38,166 bases of DNA, taken from the NCBI GenBank assembly GCA_045654805.1, contig JAZOOD010000012.1, positions 1 through 38,166 on the forward strand, read 5' to 3'. Source of the stretch: CAZNKU01 sp045654805 (lineage in GTDB: Bacteria > Bacillota > Clostridia > Monoglobales > Firm-18). Positions 24,712 through 32,206 of this stretch are shown here, piece after piece. The first letter of the stretch is position 1; the number at the start of each line of letters is the position of its first letter. Under the pieces are notes generated by a model, which was not told where the DNA came from, made no database searches, and worked only from the letters and a program-made list of their open reading frames with translations. Made by a program: the position numbers and the translations under genes.

Positions 24712-26322
24712 ATGAAATTAACATTTATAGGAGCAGCTCATGAGGTTACAGGCTCTTGCACCTTGCTTGAAGCATGTGGAAAGCATATCCTTATTGACTG
24801 CGGTATGGAACAAGGTGGCGATACATACGAAAACTGCGAATTGCCTATTGCTCCGTCAGAAATTGATGCGATTTGTCTTACTCATGCACATATAGACCAT
24901 TCAGGAATGATTCCGGCAATGGTTGCAAAAGGATACACAGGTCCTGTGTACTGCACAGAAGCAACACACAGACTTTGTAATATAATGTTGCAGGATTCTG
25001 CTCACATTCAGGAACAGGAAGCGGAATGGCAGAACAGAAAGGCAGAGCGGTCCGGCTATCAGCAGTATGTTCCTGTATATACTGTTGCAGATGCATTGGA
25101 GTCGCTGAAATTATTCGAAGGACACGGATACAACAAACCAATAGAAATATTTGAAGGTGTAACGATAAATTTCTGCGATGCAGGACACTTACTTGGTTCA
25201 TCAAGCATCCACATTACAATAAATGAAAATGGTGAAGAAAGAACAGTTTTGTTCTCTGGAGATTTAGGAAACATAGACAGACCTCTTATCAGAAATCCTC
25301 AAAATCCACCGTATGCTGATTATGTGGTAATTGAATCAACCTATGGTGACAGAGTTCATGGTGAGAGACCTGACTATATTGCACAGCTTACAAAAATAAT
25401 GCAGGAAACCTTTTCAAAGGGCGGTAATCTTGTTATTCCATCCTTTGCAATTGGAAGGACACAGGAGCTTTTATATCTGTTCAGGACAATTAAGGAGCAA
25501 GGACTTGTAAAAGGACACGAAAACTTTATTGTGTATGTAGATTCACCTCTTGCAGTTGAGGCAACAAAGATATATCAGGATAATCTGATGGGATATTATG
25601 ATGAAGAAACTCTTGCACTTGTAAAGCAAGGTATCAATCCCATATCTTTTCCCGGATTAAGATTAAGTGTTACAACTGATGAGTCAAGAGCAATAAACTT
25701 TGATATGATTCCAAAGGTAATTATATCTGCATCCGGTATGTGTGAAGCAGGCCGTATCAGACATCATTTAAAGCATAACCTGTGGAGAGAAAACAGTACA
25801 ATACTTTTTGTTGGATATCAGGCAGAAGGAACCTTTGGCAGAAAGCTTATAAACGGAGCGAAGAATGTTTCGTTGTTCGGTGAAAGCATTCAGGTTAATG
25901 CAAGAATAGAATCAATTGTTGGTATCAGTGGTCATGCTGATAAAGATATGCTTCTCGGATGGCTTGGAAGTATGGAAAAAGCACCAAAGAAAGTGTTTGT
26001 AAATCACGGCGATGATTTGGTGTGTGATGCTTTTTCACAGACAATATATAACAAACTTAAATTTACAGCAACAGCACCATACAGCGGTGATGAATACGAT
26101 CTTGCAACAGGCGAATGCACAGCAAGAGGCAGAATAGTTAAGCTGACTAAGGTATCTGAAGGCAGACGAAGAGCAAATCTTGTATTTGACAGACTTATGG
26201 CAGCTTGCCAGAGACTTAAAACTGTCGCAGAGTTAAGCCGTAATCTGACAAACAAGGAGCTTGCTAAATTTACGGATCAGATAAATGACTTGTGTGATAA
26301 ATACGCAAGGAAATCAAAATAA
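24712..26322 (+). CDS. Beta-CASP metallo-beta-lactamase RNA nuclease
   Basis: A 536-residue protein of the CPSF-73-like beta-CASP family, zinc-dependent nucleases that cut or trim RNA. The metal motif HAHIDHSG is at residues 58-65, followed by a second His in CDAGHLLGSSSIH and Asp in SGDLGN. The beta-CASP insert has SFAIGRTQELLY, ISASGMCEAGRIRHHL and GHADKDML with VNHGDD. A C-terminal extension of about 60 residues is helical and basic. ATG 24712 is chosen: GGAGAGGAG lies nine bases upstream, while the in-frame GTG 24706 is too close to it. It is probably co-transcribed with the LOG-family gene. The RNA target is unknown. Confidence 0.9.
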   Translation: MKLTFIGAAHEVTGSCTLLEACGKHILIDCGMEQGGDTYENCELPIAPSEIDAICLTHAHIDHSGMIPAMVAKGYTGPVYCTEATHRLCNIMLQDSAHIQEQEAEWQNRKAERSGYQQYVPVYTVADALESLKLFEGHGYNKPIEIFEGVTINFCDAGHLLGSSSIHITINENGEERTVLFSGDLGNIDRPLIRNPQNPPYADYVVIESTYGDRVHGERPDYIAQLTKIMQETFSKGGNLVIPSFAIGRTQELLYLFRTIKEQGLVKGHENFIVYVDSPLAVEATKIYQDNLMGYYDEETLALVKQGINPISFPGLRLSVTTDESRAINFDMIPKVIISASGMCEAGRIRHHLKHNLWRENSTILFVGYQAEGTFGRKLINGAKNVSLFGESIQVNARIESIVGISGHADKDMLLGWLGSMEKAPKKVFVNHGDDLVCDAFSQTIYNKLKFTATAPYSGDEYDLATGECTARGRIVKLTKVSEGRRRANLVFDRLMAACQRLKTVAELSRNLTNKELAKFTDQINDLCDKYARKSK

Positions 26323-26347
26323 GGACATAGGCAAGGAGGTAAAAGAT

Positions 26348-26905
26348 ATGTCAAAAAGATATTTTGCATGTGTATATGGCGGAGCAAATGAAAGAATTGC
26401 AAGCCAGCATAAAGAAAAAATAGAGAAATTGGGAAAGCTAATTGCAACAAACGGTTTTTCCCTTGTATATGGAGCAGGAGCAACAGGCTGTATGGGCGCA
26501 GTTGCAAGAGGTGTTAAAGAAAATGGCGGTTTTGTTATGGGTATATCTCCTGACTTTATCAGCGAGTTTGAAGATATATTCGATTGCGATAATAAGGTTA
26601 TGGTTGATACAATGGCAGAGCGAAAGACACTTATGGAAAAGCATGCAGATGTGTTCTTTATCGCACCCGGTGGAATAGGAACTATGGATGAGTTCTTTCA
26701 GGTGCTGACTTTGAAATACTTGAAGAGAATTGATGTGCCGATTGTTGTTATAAACCTTGATGGCTTTTATGATACGTTAATTGCATTGATTAATGATTTG
26801 GTAAGACAAGGTTCAGTAACGGAAGAAATACATAAGCTCTATGATGTAATAACAGATGTAAATGACGACACAGTAGTTCCAATACTTAAAGATATAATCA
26901 GGTAA
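26348..26905 (+). CDS. LOG-family protein (cytokinin riboside phosphoribohydrolase-like)
   Basis: A 185-residue Rossmann-like protein of the LOG/TIGR00730 family, which hydrolyses the ribose-base bond of nucleoside monophosphates. Diagnostic parts are VYGGAN at the first strand, LVYGAGATGCMG (residues 40-50), the Arg-Lys of MAERKTLM (92-93) and PGGIGTMDE (107-115). The start at 26348 follows a full AAGGAGGT. Only 25 bases separate it from the beta-CASP gene, so they form an operon. The physiological substrate in bacteria is seldom known; many are still called lysine decarboxylases by mistake. Confidence 0.9.
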   Translation: MSKRYFACVYGGANERIASQHKEKIEKLGKLIATNGFSLVYGAGATGCMGAVARGVKENGGFVMGISPDFISEFEDIFDCDNKVMVDTMAERKTLMEKHADVFFIAPGGIGTMDEFFQVLTLKYLKRIDVPIVVINLDGFYDTLIALINDLVRQGSVTEEIHKLYDVITDVNDDTVVPILKDIIR

Positions 26906-26920
26906 CAAGGAGAGAGCTCA

Positions 26921-27061
26921 ATGAAATACTTAATTGTTGTAGATATGCAAGTGGATTTTATAACAGGAAGTCTTGACAGCAAATGCTGTGCAGGTGTAAG
27001 TGTTGAAAGCCATAATACTGCTCTTGACGCAATGAAGGCAGTACAGATAGAGGTTAAATAA
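26921..27061 (+). pseudogene. Nicotinamidase/isochorismatase remnant with internal deletion
   Basis: A 46-residue open frame joins the N-terminus of a cysteine hydrolase (MKYLIVVDMQVDFITGSL, with catalytic Asp8) directly to its C-terminus (CCAGVSVESHNTALDAMKAVQ). About 110-130 residues of the usual 170 or so are missing, including the metal site and catalytic Cys. The frame stays open, with AAGGAG in front, so a short peptide may be made, but it cannot be the enzyme. It lies 15 bases after the LOG gene and was probably part of the same NAD/nucleotide-related operon. Confidence 0.75.
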
Positions 27062-27062
27062 A

Positions 27063-27167
27063 ATGTTCTTTATGCCAACATTCAAATGGGGAAAGAAATA
27101 TTTTGTTAAGTCCTCGTGCTACGGCAGTATCTTTGAACTTAACGAGGAAAAAGGCACTATTGTATAA
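27063..27167 (+). pseudogene. C-terminal piece of a zinc-ribbon family protein
   Basis: A 34-residue frame reads MFFMPTFKWGKKYFVKSSCYGSIFELNEE and stops. The FKWGKKYFV-x-SSC-x-GSIFELN pattern is the second half of a small clostridial zinc-ribbon protein family, whose N-terminal C-x2-C half is absent. The second metal cysteine is Tyr here (CY in place of CC). It is probably a remnant brought together with the nicotinamidase remnant by a deletion. Confidence 0.5.
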
Positions 27168-27181
27168 TAGTCCAAAATATC

Positions 27182-27210
27182 TTGACAAAAAATTAAAATC
27201 ATGATATAAT
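27182..27210 (+). promoter_or_regulatory. Consensus SigA promoter of V-ATPase operon
   Basis: TTGACA (27182-27187), a 17-base spacer and TATAAT (27205-27210), a perfect match. The start of transcription should be near 27217, giving a leader of about 105 bases before subunit E. Confidence 0.92.
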
Positions 27211-27216
27211 TATTTA

Positions 27217-27287
27217 GAATAAATATAATGATAATTATGGGAACCAGCTGACTGCAGAGGACGTTGGTTCTCTTTTGTTTTTTCTAC
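27217..27287 (+). promoter_or_regulatory. Leader attenuator, candidate Na+-sensing riboswitch
   Basis: The leader forms a stem GGGAACCA / TGGTTCTC (27239-27246 with 27265-27272) around an 18-base purine-rich interior containing GACTGCAGAGGACG, followed directly by a T-run (27272-27283). It can therefore stop transcription before the first ATPase gene. Na+-I riboswitches (former DUF1646 motif) are known to control Na+ transport and Na+-driven ATP synthesis genes. The compact hairpin and the gene context suit this class, but I cannot check the consensus here. A plain attenuator or a terminator with partial readthrough is the alternative. Confidence 0.5.
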
Positions 27288-27322
27288 AAAATCATGATTA
27301 AATGTGAAAAGGAGATTACATT

Positions 27323-27934
27323 ATGGAAGTACAACTCCAAGAGTTAATTGAACAGATCAAAAAGGATGGTGTTGCGGTTGCTGAGACAGAGGCCAAGGAC
27401 ATAGTCGATGCAGCAAAGGCAGACGCCGAAAAGATTATTGCCGAAGCACGGGCACAGGCAGATAAAATTATGGCTGATGCAAGAGCAGAAACTGAGCGAA
27501 TGACAAAATCTAGCGAGGATGCAATTCGTCAAGCAGGTCGCAATCTGTTAATATCTTTCAGAGAAAGTGTGACAAGAGAGCTTAAAACAATTATTAGTGG
27601 AAATGTTAACACCATATATTCATCAGATGAACTTGCAGGACTAATTATCAATATTATTGAGTGTTGGGCGAACAAGCCGGATGCAGAAGATATTACTGTG
27701 ATAATGAACAGTCAAGACATTAATAGATTTGAAGATAACATTCTTGCGTCCCTTAAAGAAAAAATGCTAAATGGTATTACCTTGAAAGCCAATGATAATT
27801 TTGATGGCGGTTTTCGCATTGCTGTGAATAACGGCAGTGCTTATTATGATTATTCTACAGAGGCTGTAGTGGATATGCTTTCGAACTATCTTAGTCCAAA
27901 GGTTACTGAACTTTTGAAAGAGGCGAAGGAATAA
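27323..27934 (+). CDS. V-type ATPase subunit E (peripheral stalk)
   Basis: A 203-residue peripheral-stalk subunit that holds the catalytic head still against rotation. Residues about 10-75 form a long Ala/Glu-rich coiled coil (AKDIVDAAKADAEKIIAEAR). The C-terminal half is the globular domain that contacts subunit B, including DNFDGGFRIAVNNGSAYYDY. The start follows AAAAGGAG. It is first in an operon of seven ATPase genes, behind a consensus promoter and leader terminator. Confidence 0.88.
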   Translation: MEVQLQELIEQIKKDGVAVAETEAKDIVDAAKADAEKIIAEARAQADKIMADARAETERMTKSSEDAIRQAGRNLLISFRESVTRELKTIISGNVNTIYSSDELAGLIINIIECWANKPDAEDITVIMNSQDINRFEDNILASLKEKMLNGITLKANDNFDGGFRIAVNNGSAYYDYSTEAVVDMLSNYLSPKVTELLKEAKE

Positions 27935-27937
27935 ATT

Positions 27938-28495
27938 ATGGCTGAATATTATTTGATTTCACAATTGCCGTCTTTGGATGGAGTAAGTGAGAATGTTCCG
28001 CTTCCGATTACCGAAGAACGCTTCAATGAACTTTGCGAACGCTTCTTAGGGAAAAAATCTCAAGAAGCTATAAAGAAGATTAGCTTATCTCCCCCCAAAA
28101 ATGCAGAAAGTTTGGGTTCATCTTTGATTGATGCATGGAACGAATGTGAGATAAATCTCCGATTTGCTCTCGGCAAGGTTCGGGCAGAAAAAATGAATAA
28201 AGTTTTCGATATAGAAAACAGGATTTTACCTGTTGAATACATCAAAGCTGCTAATACGGCAATAGAAAAAGAGAACCCGATGGAAGCAGAAAAATATCTC
28301 AATAGTTATCGTTTAGAAATGTTGGAAACACTCAGACCTATGGATGCTTTTTCTGATGAGTTTATTTTCTATTACGGACTTAAATTAAAATTGCTTCTCC
28401 GCATAAGGCAGTTTGATACAGAGACGGGGAAAAAAGCATACAGAAATATATATAACTCCATTATAAAAGGAGATAAGTTGGAGGCAGAACAATGA
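27938..28495 (+). CDS. DUF2764 protein of V-type ATPase operon (probable subunit C equivalent)
   Basis: A 185-residue soluble helical protein starting MAEYYLISQLPSLDG, typical of DUF2764. This family is found between subunits E and A in spirochaete, chlamydial and Bacteroidetes V-ATPase operons, where no ordinary subunit C gene exists; it is proposed to replace it, linking the stalk to the membrane rotor. The C-terminal half is strongly helical (FYYGLKLKLLLRIRQFD). It begins three bases after subunit E and overlaps the A subunit start by four bases. Confidence 0.82.
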   Translation: MAEYYLISQLPSLDGVSENVPLPITEERFNELCERFLGKKSQEAIKKISLSPPKNAESLGSSLIDAWNECEINLRFALGKVRAEKMNKVFDIENRILPVEYIKAANTAIEKENPMEAEKYLNSYRLEMLETLRPMDAFSDEFIFYYGLKLKLLLRIRQFDTETGKKAYRNIYNSIIKGDKLEAEQ

Positions 28496-30261
28496 CCGAA
28501 AATAAAGGAAAGGTAGTAAGCATAAATGGAAACTTGGTGTCAGTTGAGTTTGATGGCAATGTTTCTATGAATGAGATATGCTTTGTAAAAGTGGGCAATA
28601 CAGCCCTAAAGAGTGAAATAATTCGTATAAGAGGCAATGTTGCTCAAGTGCAGGTTTATGAAATGACTGACGGTATCAAATGCGGAGACACAGTAGAATT
28701 CACGGGTGATATGCTGTCCGCAGAGCTTGGTCCCGGGTTGCTTGGTCAAATATATGACGGGCTTCAGAATCCGCTTCCGGTTTTAGCAAAACAGGCGGGT
28801 TGGTTTTTGGAAAGAGGCATTTACGCAGACGGGCTTAATACTGAAAAAAAGTGGGAATTTACACCTACCGCAAAAATTGGCGATGTTGTTCGTGCAGGTG
28901 AATATATAGGAACTGTTCCAGAAGGTCCGTTTACACATAAAATTTTCGTGCCATTTTATCTGCTCGGAAACTATACAGTGAAATCCATTGTACAAAAGGG
29001 CGAATATACCGTAAGGGAAACTGTTGCGGTCATAACTGATGAAAGAGGACATGAAGTTCCTGTATCTATGTCTTTCAAGTGGCCTGTTAAACGTGCAGTA
29101 AAGTGTTATAGCGAGAGATTGGCACCCGTTGAAACAATGGAAACCAAGGTTCGTCTTATTGACTCCTTCTTTCCCGTTGCAAAGGGCGGAACTTATTGTA
29201 CACCCGGTCCCTTTGGTGCAGGCAAGACTGTATTGCAGCATACCACTTCAAAATATGCAGATGTAGATATTGTAATCATTGCAGCCTGTGGAGAACGAGC
29301 CGGTGAAGTTGTTGAAACGCTGACAGAATTCCCCGAGCTGACAGATCCTAAAACAGGGCGTTCGCTTATGGAGCGTACCATTATTATATGTAACACATCC
29401 TCAATGCCGGTTGCATCACGTGAGGCTTCCGTTTATACCTCGGTAACACTTGCCGAGTATTATCGACAAATGGGACTTAACGTTCTTCTCCTGGCTGATT
29501 CTACTTCCCGTTGGGCGCAGGCTCTTCGCGAAATGTCAGGCAGACTTGAAGAAATCCCCGGCGAAGAAGCTTTTCCTGCGTACCTGGAATCCTATATTGC
29601 GGCATTCTACGAAAGAGCAGGTTATGTCCGCTTGCCTGACGGAAGCACAGGCTCGGTTACCATTGGCGGTACAGTTTCTCCGGCGGGTGGTAACTTTGAA
29701 GAACCTGTAACTCAGGCAACATTGAAGGTTGTAGGAGCTTTTCATGGACTATCCCGTGAGCGTTCGGATGCAAGAAAATATCCGGCTATTGATCCTCTTA
29801 TTTCTTGGTCAAAGTACAAAAGCGTTATTGACAATAATAAGTTGGAATTTTGCAAAGGGATTCTTCAACATGGTGATGAGATTGGTTCTATGATGAAGGT
29901 TGTCGGCGAAGAAGGTACAACTCTTTCGGATTATATTACCTACTTAAAATCAGAAATGCTCGATGCCGTTTATCTGCAGCAGAACTCGTTTGATTTAATT
30001 GAGGCAAACTGCACAACATTGCGTCAGCGCTATGTTACCGATAAGCTGGTATATATTTTGGGAAGTAATTATGCTATCGAGAGCAAAGACGATGCACGTA
30101 GTTTCTTTAATCGTATGCGTCAAAAATTCATTGACTGGAATTACACAGAGTTTGAGAGCGAGTCGTTTAAAAAAGCAGAATCCGAAATTGATATATTGTA
30201 TACTAAGGGTGGCGGAAAATTATCTGCACCGGCTGAAAAATTATTAAAGGACGGTGAATGA
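28492..30261 (+). CDS. V-type ATPase catalytic subunit A
   Basis: A 589-residue catalytic subunit, full length for the family, that hydrolyses or makes ATP. Walker A is GPFGAGKT near residues 239-246. The catalytic Glu region is GERAGEVVETL, and LLADSTSRWAQALREMSGRLEEIPGEE is the conserved core. The N-terminal barrel and the non-homologous bulge of A subunits (about residues 110-200) are present. It overlaps the DUF2764 gene (ATGA) and the B subunit gene, so translation is coupled. No defect is seen. Confidence 0.96.
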   Translation: MTENKGKVVSINGNLVSVEFDGNVSMNEICFVKVGNTALKSEIIRIRGNVAQVQVYEMTDGIKCGDTVEFTGDMLSAELGPGLLGQIYDGLQNPLPVLAKQAGWFLERGIYADGLNTEKKWEFTPTAKIGDVVRAGEYIGTVPEGPFTHKIFVPFYLLGNYTVKSIVQKGEYTVRETVAVITDERGHEVPVSMSFKWPVKRAVKCYSERLAPVETMETKVRLIDSFFPVAKGGTYCTPGPFGAGKTVLQHTTSKYADVDIVIIAACGERAGEVVETLTEFPELTDPKTGRSLMERTIIICNTSSMPVASREASVYTSVTLAEYYRQMGLNVLLLADSTSRWAQALREMSGRLEEIPGEEAFPAYLESYIAAFYERAGYVRLPDGSTGSVTIGGTVSPAGGNFEEPVTQATLKVVGAFHGLSRERSDARKYPAIDPLISWSKYKSVIDNNKLEFCKGILQHGDEIGSMMKVVGEEGTTLSDYITYLKSEMLDAVYLQQNSFDLIEANCTTLRQRYVTDKLVYILGSNYAIESKDDARSFFNRMRQKFIDWNYTEFESESFKKAESEIDILYTKGGGKLSAPAEKLLKDGE

Positions 30262-31559
30262 GAATGAATAAAGTATATAATCGAATAGAATCCATTACCG
30301 GAAACGTCATTACCGTTCTTGCAAAAGATGTTCAATATAAGGAATTGGCACAGATCAACACGCGGTTCGGCAAATCCTTGGCTCAGGTTAACAAAATTGA
30401 TGGAGATGTTGTATCATTGCAGGTCTTTGCCGGCGGTCAGGGTGTTTCTACTGGAGATGAAGTGCGTTTTCTCGGCCACGAAATGAGAATATCATTCAGC
30501 GATGACTTGTTAGGACGTATATTCAACGGTTCGGGTGAACCAAGAGATAAGGGTCCGGCACTTACAGAAAACATGAAGCATATCGGAGGGCCCTCCGTTA
30601 ACCCAACCAAACGTATTCTTGCCAACCGAATGATGAGAACCAATATTCCTATGATTGATATGTTTAATACATTGGTTGTTTCTCAAAAATTGCCTATTTT
30701 CTCTATTTCCGGTGAGCCGTACAACCAACTTCTTGCACGTATTGCAATGCAGGCTGAAGCTGATGTAATCGTGCTCGGAGGAATGGGACTTAAATATGAC
30801 GATTTTTTATATTTTAAGGACGCACTTTCCAAAGGCGGTGCTTTGAGTAAAACTGTAATGTTTATTCATACTGCTTCCGATCCTACGGTAGAATGTATGA
30901 TGATACCGGATATGGTACTGGCGGTAGCAGAACAATTCGCATTGCAAGACAAGGATGTATTGGTGCTTCTTACCGATATGACCAACTTTGCTGATGCAAT
31001 GAAAGAAATTGCTATTACTCAAGAACAGGTGCCATCAAATCGTGGATATCCCGGAGATCTTTATTCTCAGCTTGCAGCACGTTATGAAAAAGCGGTTGAC
31101 TTTGCTGATTCAGGTTCAGTTACCGTTCTGGCAGTTACCACAATGCCGGGCGATGATGTAACACATCCTGTTCCCGACAATACCGGATATATTACAGAAG
31201 GACAATATTACCTTAAAGGCGGCCGCATAGAGCCTTTTGGTTCACTTTCCCGACTGAAACAAAATGTAAATGGCAAAACACGAAAAGACCATCGTGCATT
31301 AATGGATGCAATGATTCGCTTATATTCTTCGTATAAAGAAACACTCGAAAAGAAGAATATGGGCTTCTCTATGAGCCGTTGGGACGAAAAATTGCTTAGA
31401 TATGGTGAACTGTTTGAATGCAAGATGATGTCACTGTCTGTTAATCTTTCACTTGAAGAAGCACTTGATTTGGGTTGGGAAATTTTAGCGGATTGCTTTG
31501 ATAAGGATGAAACCGGAATAAAATCAGACCTTACTGATGAATTTTGGCCTAAGAAGTAA
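30258..31559 (+). CDS. V-type ATPase regulatory subunit B
   Basis: A 433-residue non-catalytic head subunit. It has the A/B fold but no Walker A: the corresponding loop reads SISGEPYNQL, as in other B subunits. Other landmarks are GRIFNGSGEPRDKGP, TDMTNFADAMKEIA and PSNRGYPGDLYSQLA. The start overlaps the stop of subunit A by four bases; the second ATG at 30264 lies too far from the GGACGG binding site to be preferred. Intact at both ends. Confidence 0.95.
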   Translation: MRMNKVYNRIESITGNVITVLAKDVQYKELAQINTRFGKSLAQVNKIDGDVVSLQVFAGGQGVSTGDEVRFLGHEMRISFSDDLLGRIFNGSGEPRDKGPALTENMKHIGGPSVNPTKRILANRMMRTNIPMIDMFNTLVVSQKLPIFSISGEPYNQLLARIAMQAEADVIVLGGMGLKYDDFLYFKDALSKGGALSKTVMFIHTASDPTVECMMIPDMVLAVAEQFALQDKDVLVLLTDMTNFADAMKEIAITQEQVPSNRGYPGDLYSQLAARYEKAVDFADSGSVTVLAVTTMPGDDVTHPVPDNTGYITEGQYYLKGGRIEPFGSLSRLKQNVNGKTRKDHRALMDAMIRLYSSYKETLEKKNMGFSMSRWDEKLLRYGELFECKMMSLSVNLSLEEALDLGWEILADCFDKDETGIKSDLTDEFWPKK

Positions 31560-31573
31560 GGAGGGATGCGGTT

Positions 31574-32206
31574 TTGGCAAAAATCAAGCTAACAAAAAAT
31601 GAATTAAAAGTGCAAAAGGACGCACTCAAAATGTACCGCAGATATTTGCCTACTCTGACACTGAAAAAATAACAACTCCATGCAGAAATTCGCACGATTG
31701 CCCAAAGAGCAAAAGCAGTAAGAAAAGAAAGAGAAATTCTTGAACTTGGGTTTAGAGAATGGATAGCTGTTTTTAGCGAAAAGGATGCCTTCCCCGAAGG
31801 AATCATAACTGTAAGCAATATTCGTAAAGGAATGGGGAATATTGCAGGTGTTGATATTCCTATATTTGAAGGCGCAGATTTTCAAAGAGGAGATTACGAT
31901 TTATATGAAACTCCTCTTTGGGTAGATATAGCTGCAAATCATATGGAAAAAGCAATGTCTCTTGATTTGGAAGCAGAAGTGTTGGACGAACAGGTTAGAC
32001 TATTGGAGAAAGAGCTTCTTTCCACATCTCAAAGGGTTAACTTGTTTGAAAAGGTTAAAATTCCTGAAACAGAGGAAAACATTAAAAAAATATCTATTTA
32101 TATGGCAGACCAACAGGTTAGTGCTGTTGTGCGTTCCAAAATTTCAAAACGCAAGATAGCTCTTCGTAATGTTACTGCTTCCGAAACGGAGGTGTATTCA
32201 TTATGA
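31574..32206 (+). pseudogene. V-type ATPase subunit D (central stalk) with in-frame TAA
   Basis: The frame begins at TTG 31574, eight bases after AAGGAGGG, and encodes a typical subunit D, the rotor axle. It opens AKIKLTKNELKVQKDALKMY, then RRYLPTLTLKK, and at codon 33 there is TAA (31670-31672). Translation then continues in the same frame as QLHAEIRTIAQRAKAV and on to the normal C-terminal coiled coil, 210 codons in all. The family usually has Lys or Gln at this site, so one base change (such as CAA to TAA) explains it. No start with a good binding site follows closely; an ATG at 31832 would give 124 residues without the N-terminal helix. The end overlaps the subunit I start (ATGA). Confidence 0.85.

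Noticed and set aside
31670..31672. TAA in subunit D as a reassigned or programmed readthrough codon
   Set aside because: Many genes here end in TAA (for example rpoB, rpoC, ktrA), and no readthrough signal is visible; a point mutation or sequence error is simpler.
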